64,000 nt of DNA from Cryptomeria japonica (GCF_030272615.1 NC_081414.1:50807136-50871135); one strand, 5' to 3'. Positions 36,481 through 47,962 are shown, counted from the stretch's first letter. Translations and numbers: made by a program. Notes: generated by a model from the sequence alone, not told the origin.

Positions 36481-36794
36481 TTAGGATTTGGTTTTGGGTG
36501 ATTAGTTGGTTCTTGAAGTTCCTTGGTCTTTTAATCAAATGGTACAAATACTAATTCAAAGGTTAAAATTAATTCAATGCATACTCAGAAGGAATCTTGT
36601 ATGGATTTGCTTGACTTCCCGAGGCTTTAGGCCGAATTCTGAGGTGGAACTAAAGCTTGTTTATGTAATTATTTTAATACTCCTAAGGACGGCAACCTCA
36701 GTGCACTCCTAGTAGGGGAGTGTAGTCTTTAGAGAGTGGCTCAGGACCCGGATGGTCTCGATGAGTCTAAAGTCTCTGGCCGGAACATATCCTA

Positions 36795-36968
36795 TTCTTA
36801 TGAATAGATGCCTACCCTGTTTGGGTAGATGCCTATCTCGAATTGGATAGATAAAACCTCCTATCCCGTATGGACAGATGCCTAACCTGTATGGTTAGAT
36901 GCCTAGTCCCGTATGGATAGATGCCTAACCCGTATGGTTAGATGCCCATCTCGGTTGGATAGATGTAC
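36795..36968. repeat. About 22-bp minisatellite (AGATGCCTAACCCGTATGGT type)
   Basis: Seven or so diverged units of AGATGCCTAnCCCGTATGG, alternating TGGTTAG and TGGATAG versions. It lies near the right end of the nested block. Confidence 0.75.
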
Positions 36969-37088
36969 CTGAGTATGTGATTGAATCAAAAAATAAATAA
37001 GAATAAGAAAGCAATATTTACATATATATTTTATAAAAAAAAATCAGTTGAGTTTTTGGATTAAGTTAAGTGGGTTATTACATTTGAT

Positions 37089-37748
37089 CTTGCCAAGGTT
37101 TAACATCAATTCACTTCTTAACCATTCAGACAAACCATACTTTTCATTATTATTTATCATTTGATATGCAGCATAGATACAGGAACTGGCAACAAAGTTC
37201 AATCAACTTGATTGTGTTACCTTGTAGCCGATGATCATGTTGGAAAATTTCACATTTGTACCTTTGATGGTGCTGACCCTCATCGACCTTCCATTATGGG
37301 TTGCGTCAGTGAGCTTTTCAACCTCAGTGTTGGAGATCTTCTTCCCTGGTTCCTGTCCAACTTTGGGTAAGTCGGTGATCGCCTGAATTGCTTCTTTGGT
37401 GATCATGTGAGGTCGATCCAACCAGATGAATTCATTATGGACCCTACTCAAAATATATATAATCACTTCATCCTTGAATTCTGGTATATAGAGGATTCCG
37501 GTTAACCCTAGGTCTTCAATGATTTGATAATCCGGCTTGATTGTTCTAGAGCTGCCTAGTATCACAAATTGATACATTCCCTTGATTTCCTCAGCACCTA
37601 AATCCTCCAAAGTGCAGTGAATATAATCCCTGACATCTTCCACATAAACTACGCCATTGGGAACCCTCGAAAATGCACCAGTAGAGTCTTCCTTCAAAGA
37701 AATACCTGGATAATGATTGTCGGTTAAAAGATTTTGATTACTTCTCAA
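37089..37748 (-). pseudogene. F3 protein B, N-terminal part
   Basis: The frame from 37748 encodes VPNGVVYVEDVRDYIHCTLEDLG, a HMITKEAIQAITDLP block and SNMIIGYKVTQSS, ending in a TGA at 37203 that replaces an Arg-type codon; the same frame then continues through IYAAYQMINNN to LNLGKIK. Each block has a counterpart in F2 (GVIEEEGISNYIDCKIEDLG, DITPKAIHAITSF, CMVIGYWMFHAS). I do not recognise a named family with certainty; the KEAIxxITxxP pattern recalls uncharacterised plant transposon proteins. Interrupted at 37088 by the nested 5.4-kb block. Confidence 0.7.
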
Positions 37749-38203
37749 ATAACTACTAGAAATCTTTTAGAATGCCTTTCCTCACTCTTGATCACCTATT
37801 ATTCACCTTTTCTTCACTCTGGTTTGCTCGAGTGATGGGTGAGTGAAAATGAGTCCATTTTCCCTTTTTATCAGCGAGTAAACCCTAATTCATCACTGTC
37901 ATAAATGCTTAGTGGTGCGTCCTACCAGATGTTGATTTCACAGTTTTATGTCGGATAAACCTCCACCAATGATCAATACAACTCTCTAGATCTCTTTCCA
38001 GATCTCTTCCGGGGAATATGCAATATTTTCAATGAATTTTCCAACCCCTAAGGCATATGCCTCAGTTACCAATTGATTTTTTTGTTGGTGCAGGAATGTT
38101 CTATTCTACCGGTGGAGTTAATGGTGCAGTTACCGATGTAGTTGCATCTCCACTTGGTTCTTCAGACTTTCTAACATGTCTCTTGGTGTGATCTTGTTGT
38201 ATT
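37749..38203 (-). other. Spacer between proteins A and B in F3
   Basis: About 450 bp without a coding frame, matching the 443-bp spacer at the same place in F2. Both contain AATTAGGGTTTA on the element strand (here near 37880), the plant telo-box core. It could hold an internal promoter, an intron end or an IRES; nothing in the sequence decides. Confidence 0.4.
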
Positions 38204-39247
38204 TCATATACCTTCTACTTTCCTTTCTCCTTTTTTTTTATCATTGCTAACCGGTTTAGTATTGCTTCTGCAGTACTTAGCAATATGACCTATTTTGTTG
38301 TATGCATAACATGTAACATTGTTCTTTTGAATTGCTTTGACATATCCAATGTCATTCCTTGACCTACATTGATTAGCCAAATGTCCAAACTTTCCACATG
38401 TATGACATTTAACATTCATTCTGCAATCTTCTGACTTATGACCATATTTCTTGCAATTTGTGCATTGACCGGGAATTGAATTGTAGTTTTGATTTTCTCT
38501 ATTTCTACATTGTTTAGCCATATGCCAAAATTTATTACAAACAAAGCATCTACCATTGAATCTGTAAGCATTAGATTGCCTTACCGGCTTCCTCTGGTCT
38601 GATGAGTTTTGCATACCGGTTGTCTGATCGTCATTTGCAGTACTGGAGCTTTCACCTTGTACAAATCCAAGTCCTCTAGAATCTTCAATCCGCCTTTGTC
38701 TTTTCAATAAATCATCCAACTGTGTAGCACTAATCCTGATTTTTTCTTTATACTCACTTGCAGTAGTCAAATCATCACTCAAAGTCATTATTTGTCTCTC
38801 TAGCTCTTGTTCATTATTTCAAGATTGTACCAAATCAGTTCTCAACATATTATTCTCTTGAGCCAATTTGCCACATTCTTCAAATTTGTTCTTCAGAGAT
38901 ATAGCAAGATTTTCTTCCATCTTCTTTTTGTCCTCAATATCTTTTGACATCCTTATAGTCAGGTCTTGCATTTCATTCTTCATGAGCATGTTAGCTTGAC
39001 TTAGTTTCTAACATTGTTCCTTAAGTGCATTTTTCTCTTCATCATCGTAGTTTTGCAAAAGTTCCTTCCTCTTAGCTTGAGCTGATGATAGCCTTTCTTG
39101 CAGAACAAGAATGAATTCATTAGCAGAATTCAATTCATCTTGCAGCTTTAAGTTCTTCATCCTTTTAGCATCATAATCCTCAAGTGCCATCTCAAGTTGC
39201 TTCTTCATAGCCATGTTCAATGATTCTGGTTTCAGGATCTTCCTCAA
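38204..39247 (-). pseudogene. F3 protein A: coiled-coil protein with four CCHC zinc knuckles
   Basis: The first open reading frame after the PBS. The N-terminal part (39247 to about 38750) is heptad-like and rich in Leu, Glu and Lys (AMKKQLEMALEDYD; EEKNALKEQC), predicted coiled coil. The C-terminal part has CFVCNKFWHMAKQC, CTNCKKYGHKSEDC, CHTCGKFGHLANQC and a fourth with Tyr in place of the second Cys (CYAYNKIGHIAKYC). Such knuckles bind RNA in Gag nucleocapsids; an equivalent role here is inference. A TAG stop at 39008 and another near 38819 interrupt the frame. The likely start is not fixed; the frame opens with TTG at 39247 and the first ATG is near 39214. Confidence 0.78.
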
Positions 39248-39274
39248 GTTGTTAAACTTCCTCTAAGGTACCAG

Positions 39275-39286
39275 GTTCTTATACCA
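39275..39286 (-). promoter_or_regulatory. Primer-binding site of F3 (mutated)
   Basis: The reverse complement TGGTATAAGAAC differs at two places from the initiator tRNA-Met complement. It lies 2 bp from the 5' LTR, the same spacing as in the copia array and F2. Confidence 0.7.
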
Positions 39287-39288
39287 AT

Positions 39289-40153
39289 TATTGGAATCCA
39301 AGAACACTGAGAGGGGCGGGGGGGTGAATCAATGTTATGTCAATAATGTAAGATTTTACCTTATTATAGAATACACATATAAACTAGTAAATGAAGAAAC
39401 ATATAACATGAAGTAAATAAACCAGCCACATGAATGAACACCATAACACACATAATTTTATACGTGGAAAACCTCAAAGAGGAAAAACTACGGTGGGATT
39501 TGTGACCCATAATATCAATTCACTGGCCATATGAAAGATATTACATAGCATGGGGGCCTGCACATGCAAGAAGGCACATTGCTAAACGCAAAAGAGTCTC
39601 ACTGACTACAAGCTTCTGCTGAGATAAAATAGTAATGGTGAACTCACAAAATGCATCTATAATGCTAAAAAGAGTTCTGGTTCATAAACCCTGAACCCTT
39701 CTACGGGTATCTCCTTTCCTCCAAGAATTCTCTAGAAACCATCTACTAATCATTGCATGATATAAATTTCACATAAAAATGATCTACATACATGTCCTTT
39801 GCATCACTTTACTCTACTACCTTGTCATATATCAAAATGACCTAATAGACTAACTTATATACCCTTTACAAACAATATGCCTTATGTCGGCTTACAATAC
39901 AAAATATATTCAATGTCGACCCTATATAATAATTACAAAATTTTACAAATAAAACTTTTCGGATCCAGACTGATGTCGGCTTCACTGAAGTGTTGGATGT
40001 CGGTGTCAGTGTCAATGATGACCCTGATTACTCCAATGTCAGTATATGTCGGTGTATGCCTCCAAATGTCGGTATCTGCCGATATATGCCTTCTATAGAA
40101 TCTTGTTGCCATCAATGACAACATATGAATCCAATGAGTGTCAATTGCCAACA
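39289..40153 (-). repeat. Right (5') LTR of F3
   Basis: 865 bp. The TG end is mutated to TA (TATTGGAATCC) and the other end is TTGCCAACA. It is about 20 bp shorter than the left copy; a deletion around 39672, next to AAAGAGTT, explains it. Otherwise the two copies are closely similar by eye. Confidence 0.87.
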
Positions 40154-40424
40154 AAAGGGACTTGATTAGCTTGCACACCTTTTCTTATTTTCTAGATGTA
40201 GCATATCCCTCTGGTTGGATCATATAGACCTCTTCCTTAAGGTCTCCCTTAAGAAATGCACTTTTTACATCCATCTGGTACAATTTCCATCCAAATTGTG
40301 CAGCTAAAGAAAAAATCATTATAATTATTTTTATCTTTGTAGTGGGAGCAAAGGTTTCCTCATAGTCTATACCTTCTTTCTAGGCATAACCCTTGGCTAT
40401 AAGTCTAGCCTTATGTTTATCTAT
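40154..40424 (-). pseudogene. Element F: middle of reverse transcriptase
   Basis: Minus-strand reading gives DKHKARLIAKGYA, then LYQMDVKSAFLKGDLKEE and VCKLIKS, the conserved copia RT front. It joins 28760 on one side across F3 and 60897 on the other across the TIR insertion. A stop follows KGYA. Confidence 0.83.
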
Positions 40425-40451
40425 GGATAAAAGTACAAACTTGTGTCACAC
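40425..40451 (+). repeat. Left terminal inverted repeat of the 20.5-kb insertion
   Basis: GGATAAAAGTACAAAC then TTGTGTCACAC. Partner at 60866-60893 on the opposite strand. Differences between arms are mostly transitions. Confidence 0.65.
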
Positions 40452-41383
40452 TTTTACAAAGGAAAAGGTTAACACAACAATAAGTGTTCAATTTCATCAC
40501 CATAAAAGTGGCATTTGTATTTTGAATTTGAAGATGATGTAAACTGATGAAATATGTAAAATTTGATGAATTTTAAGTCTACTATTTTTTGAAAAAAAAT
40601 TGTCAATAATTGATATTTTTTTTAGCTTTAAAGTCAATTTTTTTATTGTTGAAAAACGCTGAAAATTAGGGGGTTTAGTTCCCACCAAAAAAGAAAATGT
40701 AAATCAACTTATTTTTTTCTGATTTTGATATCCCTTATAGATGACATACATATCAGTGTATCGAAAAAAAAAATTGATGTATATTTTCTTTGTTATAGCA
40801 TTTGGAAGTCGAATATACCAGAATTTGATAGTTTTTTTCTCCCACCACAATTTGTCTACCTCTAGTGAACCATATTTTTTTCAAATTTTTTTGAGGTTAT
40901 TTAATATTTTTTTTTGTTTTTCAAACCACCTCTTACCAAACATTATAATATCTACTTGTAGTATTTTTTATTTTATATATATTAAATGCAATCAAAACAT
41001 TATAAAAATTATATGTGTAGATTCTTGACTTCAATCTCTACAAAAGGGTATTTTTTTGTTTTTTTAATATATTGAATTTACCTATTGATTTTTGTTGTAG
41101 AAGTCAGAAGTTTCATAAAATGACCAAATTTGGTGATGTGGCTGCCACTTAGGATGCAACTTAGACAGTTCCGGTCGGAAGGGTTCTAGTTGGAAACCTT
41201 TTCGGCGGGAACCCTAAAGACCGACGTGCCTGGTCATTTGCATATAAATAAAACATAATTTTTCATTTTAAAAAATCAATTTCAACACAGTGCGAATTAA
41301 TAAAAGTGATTTTTTTAAAAATCTACAATAGGTGAAAGAGAAAAAAATTAGACGTTGTGAAACCCTAAAATGCCCAAAAACTA
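40452..41383. other. Left subterminal region of the TIR insertion, AT-rich with palindromic motifs
   Basis: Mostly A/T tracts. At 41167-41215 three palindrome-like motifs lie in a row: TTCCGGTCGGAA, TTCTAGTTGGAA and TTTCGGCGGGAA. GCATATAAAT follows near 41242. Frames here are short and not convincing. Confidence 0.5.
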
Positions 41384-41388
41384 CTAAG

Positions 41389-42599
41389 TGATGAATACTA
41401 AGAGGGGGGGGTGAATTAGTATACCAAAAAATACTATACTTAAACACTTTAACAGTCTAGCAGTAAACCAGTAAAACAGTTTAACAAACAAACTGGTTAA
41501 CACACATGCAAACCTTATAGTAAATAAGGCATTCGCCCATAAAAGCACAATCACCATAACACAAGAGATTTTGATGTGGAAACCCAAATGGGAAAAAGCA
41601 CGATGAGATGAAACTCACAAGTAATTATCTGCAGAATAGTAACCAAACCGGTTAAGGTCATACAATGTTCTTTACCAGAACAGATCTTGTTAGGAATCTC
41701 AATCTCTATTAGGAGATAAGTCCAATTAAAGACTACCTTGTGAGAGGATTTCAGATCCACAGATGTGAACCACCTTGTTAGAGGATTTACAAAGGCTTTT
41801 CTGGGCCTACCCGGTTAAGGGTTTCTGACTTGTCAAAGATGTGAGTAATCAACAAGTGAATGATCTAGCAAATGGCACAGTCTACTTGATTAGATCCATT
41901 GTAGCTCATAGCTAATGCTCCTTAGCATTACTTCAGTCTTCAGTAAATCCACACTCTGTTGCAGTACACAGACTTGATCTTCTAAGTTAAGATTGCACAT
42001 ATAAGAGCTTCAACGACCACCAAAACCTAACAGCTACACTCATACATACACACTCAAAACCCTCGAAATGATGTCCTAAAAAGGAATCTGAATTCATGTC
42101 GGTCCAATAGGATTACATTGCAAGTTCCTAGGTTCATTTTATCTAGACACATTTGGTAACACAGCACAAAACCACCGTCAAAGTGTCGGTGGATGGTAAC
42201 TCATCACAAAAATATACCGGTTGGTAACTCATCATAGAGTATTACCAGTTTATACAACTTTTCCGATTACCGGTTGGTAACTCAGAGTAATATCGGTTCA
42301 AACAGATTTCCGGTTGACAAAAATTGAAGACTGGGAAAAAGATAACTGCCGCTTCTAGCTCCTTTGCTCCGCTCCACTTGAGATCCTTAAACCACTTGAT
42401 CTCTCTATGTCACTTGGGTCTTTATACCGCTTGAGATCAGTAAACACTTTCTGCATAACATCAATAGTCTAAAGACTACAACATGATACCGGTTTGGAAC
42501 AATTACCAGTTGAGCATAATTCATACATTCACAAAGTGATCTCATAGCAAGTGTGTGTCCATCAATGACAATCACAACATAATCATCAAAATGCCAACA
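41389..42599 (-). repeat. Left (3') LTR of F2
   Basis: TGATGAATACTAAGAGG to ATGCCAACA. Contains AGAGGGGGGGGTGAATTAG at the PBS-side end, the hairpin at about 41575-41604, and a GTTAGGAG/CCCGGTTAAGGG repeat stretch like that of the copia LTRs (about 41690-41830). Confidence 0.93.
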
Positions 42600-42610
42600 A
42601 TCTCCCCCTT
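42600..42610 (-). promoter_or_regulatory. Polypurine tract of F2
   Basis: ATCTCCCCCTT on the plus strand, followed by GGCATTGATGGCAACAC as in the copia array. Confidence 0.8.
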
Positions 42611-42949
42611 GGCATTGATGGCAACACTTAGGAAAAAAAAATTGACATCTAAGTGTTTTACAACAAAATTATGCCATAATCAAACTTACTCCCCCTAAGC
42701 ATATACACTATCCCTTTTGCAAAAAATACAATGTATACTACTTCCTTACAAAGATAAACTTGAAGGTATACATAGCATGCATTAAAATTTAGAATAATAC
42801 TCCCCATCAAAATTTTAAAAATAGAATACTACTCCCCCTTTGCCAACAATGACTAAGTACAGCTGAAAAACCCCTATTCCATTAGCATTAAAAACTGATT
42901 TAAAGAGTTTATGACAATAAAGAGTGAAACTTGTCAAAAACTGATTTAA

Positions 42950-45900
42950 AGTCCTGCATAAATGTCTTCATGGATAAAGACCATGATTCAAGCAATGAGG
43001 TAGCAACCTCATTCTCTGTTTGCATCTGATAGACCTGCTCTTCCATGGCATCCAAGGTACTCATCTCTTGAGTGACCGCTAGGGCATCTAGATTTAGATA
43101 GCATTTCTGAAGAATTTGCAGTCTTGGCAGTAGGACTAGTTGAAGTTCCTACAAATTATGTGTCTAGTTGCTTATCTCTGCCTCTATTCTTGCAGACTGG
43201 AGTTGAAACCGGTGAGCGATTTGTCAATATGTGGAGAAGGAATCATATGGCATCTTGAAGGTGCTTATAAATGACTGCATGTCAGATTGCAATTTGGCTT
43301 TCTAAGCAAGCACATCATCACAGAATAGATGAGGTTGGCATATCTTACTTAGCAATAATTTGCCCTCATCCATTGCATCTCTAATGTCCTTTTGTGCCTT
43401 TTGTAGATCAAACCGGAGCTCTGTTAACTTTTTCACCAAGGAAGTGTCCAAAGCCTTTTGATGCTCCTTCTTGACATTTGCTTTTGCAACCTCTTCCAGG
43501 CTTTGCACCTAGTCTTCTACAACTGTGCATAGGAGCTTTAATTGTGCAAGAGAGGAATCGGTACCGGGGAGGTTGGTACCAGGTATTAAACCGGTAAGAG
43601 TGTCCACCGCAACTTGGATCACATCTTGCTCTTTCTTCCTCCTTATTACTTCTAGGTGTTCTTGGGCAACCTTAATGCTCTACAACAACTCCGATTCATT
43701 TGCAAACTGGAGCTCAATGGGACTGGTAATGTCAGTCGGTTTGGCTTGAGTACCGGTTGCCTTTGGAGTCTCCATCTGAGTGCTCTGTGTCACTCCCTCT
43801 TTCTCTTTAGCTCTTTTCTTGCCCTCTTCTGCCTTCTTTTTCTCCTCTTCTTTCTGCTTCTCTTCATCTTCATCCTTCTTCTTCTTCTCCTCTTCCTACT
43901 TCTTCTTCTCTTGCTCCTTTCTCTTCTCCTCTTCCTTTCTCTTCTCCTCTTCCTTTTTCTTCTCCTCTTCGTTTCTCTTCTCCTCTTCCTTTTTCTTCTC
44001 CTCTTCCATTTTCTTCTCCTTTTCATGTTCCGCTTCCTTCTTCTTCTTCTCTTCCTCTTGTTTCTTCTTCTCTTCTTCCTTTCTTTTCTTTTCCTCTTCT
44101 AGTTTCCTCTTCTCCTCCTCCTTTTTCTTTTCTTCCTCTTTTCTCTCCTCTTCCGCTTTTTTCTTCTCTTCTTCCTTTTGCTTCTTTTCCATTTCTGCCT
44201 ATTTTCTATTGTCTTCCTCCTATTTCTCCTTCTCTTTCTCTGCTTGTTTTCTCTTGTCTTCCTCCTGTTTCTCCTGACCTTTTGTTTCTGTTGGTGCATC
44301 CATAGTAACATTTTCACCATTCAAAGCATCAACATCAATCGGGTCTAATTGAGTAGTGACCGGTTCTCCTTCACTGTCATATACTTCATCTGGTTGAGTG
44401 ATTTCTGGTTCTTGCTCAGCTTTCCTGTTGGCTTCAGCCACTTGATGTAATCTTAATGCTGATTGAGCAAGGGAGTGGGTATCTTTGACCACTTCCAAAA
44501 CTTTTCCTTCCAACAATAGGAGCCTTCTTCTTCTCATGAAGAAGAGGCCCTTATATCTCTCCACCACTTCATATAGTTTTGTTTTAGGCACTTCAGTGAA
44601 GTATTGTGTGAATACTTCCTCTCTTATTTCATGTTCTTTCTCTATGGCAATGTGCCATTTGTTATCTAAAGAATTATATAAAGAATCAGGTGTCTCAGAC
44701 TTAATTTCTGAAGGCCACCGGTCATTAATACATAAATAATTAATGACTTCCTGTTCAACTTCTTCCTTTTCATCATCATTAAAATCATCAAAGCACTCTT
44801 TCAAATCACCAAGCACTTTTCTTCTAATATTCTTAATTGTTCTTTGACAATGTGTCAAAGGTTTGTAAGAGGAAATATCAATATTTATCGGTGCAGATGT
44901 TGTCGGTTCACTCTTTGTCTTTTTCCTCGTTTGCCTAGTCTTCTTAGGTTGTTCTTCAGAGACAGTGTCCTCTGAGTCTAGTGTATTGCTTTTTGTCTTC
45001 TGCTTCCTCTCAAAGACTTTGGCGGGTGTTGCTTCCAATTTCTTCTTTGCTGGTGACCACTTGGTCACTTTGGGACTTGTTGTGATAACCGGTGTCGATG
45101 ATGAAGGCATTGCCTTTCCCTTTTTTATTGAGGGTTCTTCAACCGGTGTAACCCTTTCCAAATAGGTGTTGGTTCTCTTTGCATTTGGATCAAGGGGTGA
45201 GGTGATTAGGGTAGAGGCATACCCATCTAGCATGTCATACATTACCTCATATCCCATCGGTTCCACTTCTTCCTGTCTAGGCTCAACCGCCTCCATTATG
45301 CACTCATCAACTCTGATGGTGAAGCAGATGTCATCTTCATATTTCTCGACAATACCACTAGATATTCTCACCCTTTGGTTCATTTTGCATCTAAACTCAT
45401 CAAAGTATTTGTTCAGCACTTCCGGATAACTGGTTCCTACTACCTGTACCAATTGGTCAGTAGACCACTGAATATCACCTACTTCTGGAAAATAGCCTTG
45501 GAAGTAGAAGAACAACCCAACCAATAGTTGTCCAAACTTAAATCTCAAGGCATTGTCCTGTTTGATCGACTTGAGGTTCAACAGAAGTTGTCTAGTGCAC
45601 AGATCAAATGATGCATCTTCCTTGATCATCCTGTAGGTGGCATTTACCGTTGTAGCAGAGACAGAGTTGATTCTGCTGGCATGGAACATCCAGTATCCTA
45701 TCACCATACATGCATATTTGACCAGATCATCCTTGATGGAATTGACAATCATTCCCCATGAATCGCTCACTGAACTAGTGAGCTTAGTCATTTTTTGTCT
45801 TGCTAATATTCCTTAGGGCTGGCACTTCACCGACGTTGCAGAAACTGGTGATGGCATGAATTGCTTTTGGTGTAATATCATGCGTCTGCTCTAAGTACAT

Positions 45901-46266
45901 TTTATCACCATATACTCTGCTCAGAATAATGCAGATGTGATCATCTGAAAATTCTTCAAGGAAGTAGACAGCATTGTGAAGTTTCTTCTTTTCTAGAATG
46001 CTGAATTCCAGTTTAATCTTTTTGTCCTTCCCATAGAACAAACTCAACTGAGAATGGATCATCAGATATCCTAGATCTTCAATCTTACAGTCAATGTAAT
46101 TGGAAATGCCTTCCTCCTCTATAACACCAGCAGGTATTTGAGATAGGGCATTATATTTTGCCTTCCATTGAATGAAGTCTATAGAATCATTAGGTGCACT
46201 AGAACTAGCATGTGATGCAGAAGCCATGATAAATAGAGAATTTTGAAAAATACCTTCATAAGTCAA
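42950..46266 (-). pseudogene. F2 protein B: large uncharacterised protein with K/E-repeat segment
   Basis: The likely start is MASASHASSS at 46225-46227. The N-part ends at 45784 where a 1-nt shift in an A-run moves the frame to the 523-codon stretch 44220-45791. Blocks shared with F3: DCKIEDLG, DITPKAIHAITSF, CMVIGYWMF, LLVGLFFYF, VEKYEDDICF, LYNSLD. Two TAG codons near 44190-44222 then lead, in the same frame, into a (K/E)n repeat (43800-44230), a short linker and a helical tail (KKLTELRFDLQKAQKDI, 43302-43508) and fade by about 43000. Total about 1,080 residues. Stops are mainly TAG and TGA, as expected of C-to-T decay. No known catalytic motif is visible. Confidence 0.75.
43790..44235 (-). 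repeat. Charged K/E low-complexity repeat within F2 protein B
   Basis: Codon-level repeats of GAGGAGAAGAAGAAG on the element strand encode EEKKK and EEKRK units (EEEKKKEEEKRK). The complementary strand has long frames of Leu/Phe/Ser that are artefacts. F3 protein B has no such expansion. Confidence 0.85.
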
Positions 46267-46669
46267 AATTTAGGGCTTGCAATTTAAACTTTGCTACACA
46301 CTCCTTTGGTTGTTGAAATACCACTTTGTGTTCTATACTTCACCAATAGATGTTTGCTTCTGATTCTTCTTCAGGATTTTGATAAATTCTTTGAATCGCA
46401 ATCCAAATTGCTTTTCTTCGCTCTATGCTTGAAAACTTCTTCGCTCGTGAACTGATAAGTGAAAAATGACTTTGAAATTTTTTTTTAAATAAGTTCTTCA
46501 CGTACCACAATAAATGCTCCACTATTAGGGCGTAAACCCTAATTTGCCTTTTACCATTTCCGGTCTTCTGCCAACTAACAGGTATCACATACCGGTTGAG
46601 GTCTTTTACCGATGTAAACTGAGGGTTCGAGATATTTCACCGTTTTCTCCCCCTGAGATTTTTTGATGC
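46267..46669 (-). other. Spacer between proteins A and B in F2
   Basis: No clear frame. AATTAGGGTTTACG on the element strand (about 46530-46545) is shared in position with the F3 spacer. The length from the A stop to the B start (443 bp) is close to that in F3 (456 bp). Confidence 0.4.
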
Positions 46670-47962
46670 TTAGTTTGCCAGTTCAATGACTTCCACACTA
46701 GGTGCAAAAACTGGTTCTACTTGAATCACTTCTTCTGGCTTCTTCTTCCAGGTTTTCTTCATATCTGCTTGAACAATTTCAACATCAATCTTTCCTTCCG
46801 GAGTGACTAGCATATCATCCGATATACTCTTTCTTGTTCTGCAGAATCTTGTTGTATGACCCGGTTTGTTGCAATGATAGTAAACCATTCCAGGTGCTCT
46901 CCAAGGTCCATTATTCATGTTTCCATTCTTCCTTCTGCATGTTACAGCAGTGTAACCATGACCATGACAAATCCAACAATTTTCTCTCCGTCTGGTTGTC
47001 ACTTGATAGCCACCGCTACCTGACTGATGACTATAGGTATTAAACCGATTTTGGTTTCGGTTCTCAAAGGATTCAGGAAAAACTCCTTGACTCCTTTGAG
47101 GATACCTTCCGGTATTGTCCATGACAGACCCACATTCAAATGCTTTATGCCCAAACTTGTTGCATGCATAACAATTACCATTGAATCTATTGGGTCTAGG
47201 CTTGTCATTTAGAAAATAAGGAAAATTATTGTAATCCTTACTTCTACATACATTAGCGGTGTGTCCTTCCCTAAGACAATTAAAGCAAACAGGTTTGAAC
47301 TTTTTCTTACCCTTATCCGTAGATGTTGGTTGTTTCTTTGATGCTCCATCTTTTGTTCTAGAGGTCTCACCTTCCTCATAATCAGAGAAACCAAGTCCAT
47401 TGGTATTCTTTACCGGTTTAGCTGATTTAAGCTTCCATTCTAGCTTGACAGTGCTCTTATTGAATTTGGCAAGTATTTCCTTTGACTCAGTGAGTTCTTT
47501 GGAAATAGCAGCATTGGATTCCTTCAAGGTTGCATTCTCAGAAATAGCCATGTTTAGTTCACTTTGGATTCCTTCCTTTTCCATTTTATTTTCAAGAAGA
47601 TGAGAGGTAAGTGCACTGACCTCTTGCTTCAGCTTGGAGATCTCATGATCTTTGTCTTTTACCAGATCTTCAGCTTTCCTTCAGTTATCAAGCTCTTGAC
47701 ACATTTTGATAGTTAGTCCTTCAAGTTCCCTTCTTAGGTTGGCATTGGACTCATTCAGTTTTTCAACTTCTTGGACTAGGGCTTCCATGTCCACTTCATC
47801 AGAAGAACTATTTTCCGTTAGCTCCATTAGTTTTTTAGTATTCTCTCTTCCTTTTTCCTGAGAGGCCTTATATTTGACCTTAAGTTCATCATAGGCTTGC
47901 TCAATCTGAGTGAGCCGATGAGTAAGTTCCCTCATAGTGTATTCCCCCATATCTCTTTCCAA
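46670..47962 (-). pseudogene. F2 protein A: coiled-coil protein with four CCHC knuckles
   Basis: One frame of about 430 codons with a single TGA near 47680. The first ATG is at 47948-47950, shortly after the PBS; the frame itself opens at 47962 with TTG. Residues 1-230 are Leu/Glu/Lys-rich coiled coil. Knuckles: CFNCLREGHTANVC, CYACNKFGHKAFEC, CWICHGHGYTAVTC (His replaced by Tyr with a shifted His) and YHCNKPGHTTRFC (first Cys replaced). A linker with SYSHQSGSGG-like composition separates them. It ends TAA at 46670. Same layout and position as F3 protein A. Gag-like RNA packaging is the likely role, by inference. Confidence 0.82.

Larger units (their letters stand above)
31711..37083. mobile_element. 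5.4-kb LTR-like block nested in F3 (probable giant solo LTR)
   Basis: TTGAT at 31706-31710 is repeated at 37084-37088, and removing one copy plus the block rejoins the protein B frame. Ends are ATGACTTGC and GTTATTACAT, i.e. TG/CA after one extra base each side. There is no PBS, PPT, coding domain or internal LTR pair. A TATA-like CTATATATTGAG at about 32368 on the plus strand is followed by leader-like sequence, which suits an LTR promoter. TGTAATAACCC as the opposite terminus is common in plant gypsy LTRs. A solo LTR of this size is my best reading; an unclassified non-autonomous element is possible. Confidence 0.55.
28761..40153 (-). mobile_element. Element F3: LTR retrotransposon without pol, encoding proteins A and B
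   Basis: LTRs lie at 28761-29645 and 39289-40153, with a degenerate tRNA-iMet primer site and a polypurine tract fixing minus orientation. It sits inside the RT of element F; flanks ACATG (28756-28760) and AAAGG (40154-40158) are the diverged 5-bp duplication, and removing one copy makes the RT frame continuous. Without the nested block at 31711-37083 it is about 6.0 kb. It encodes a CCHC protein (A) and a large protein (B) homologous to those of F2. There is no protease, integrase, RT or RNase H. Confidence 0.85.

Noticed and set aside
43656-44277. Long plus-strand frames rich in Leu/Phe/Ser that look like membrane proteins
   Set aside because: They are the complement of the GAGGAGAAGAAG repeat encoding the K/E segment of F2 protein B on the minus strand; low complexity explains both.
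45780-45800. Programmed frameshift at the A-run in F2 protein B
   Set aside because: F3 reads through the same place in one frame, and the shift needed is +1, not the -1 expected at such a run; an indel is simpler.
46670-47584. A host CCHC zinc-finger gene
   Set aside because: It lies between the PBS and protein B inside an element with matching LTRs and CTAAG duplications, and has an equivalent in F3.
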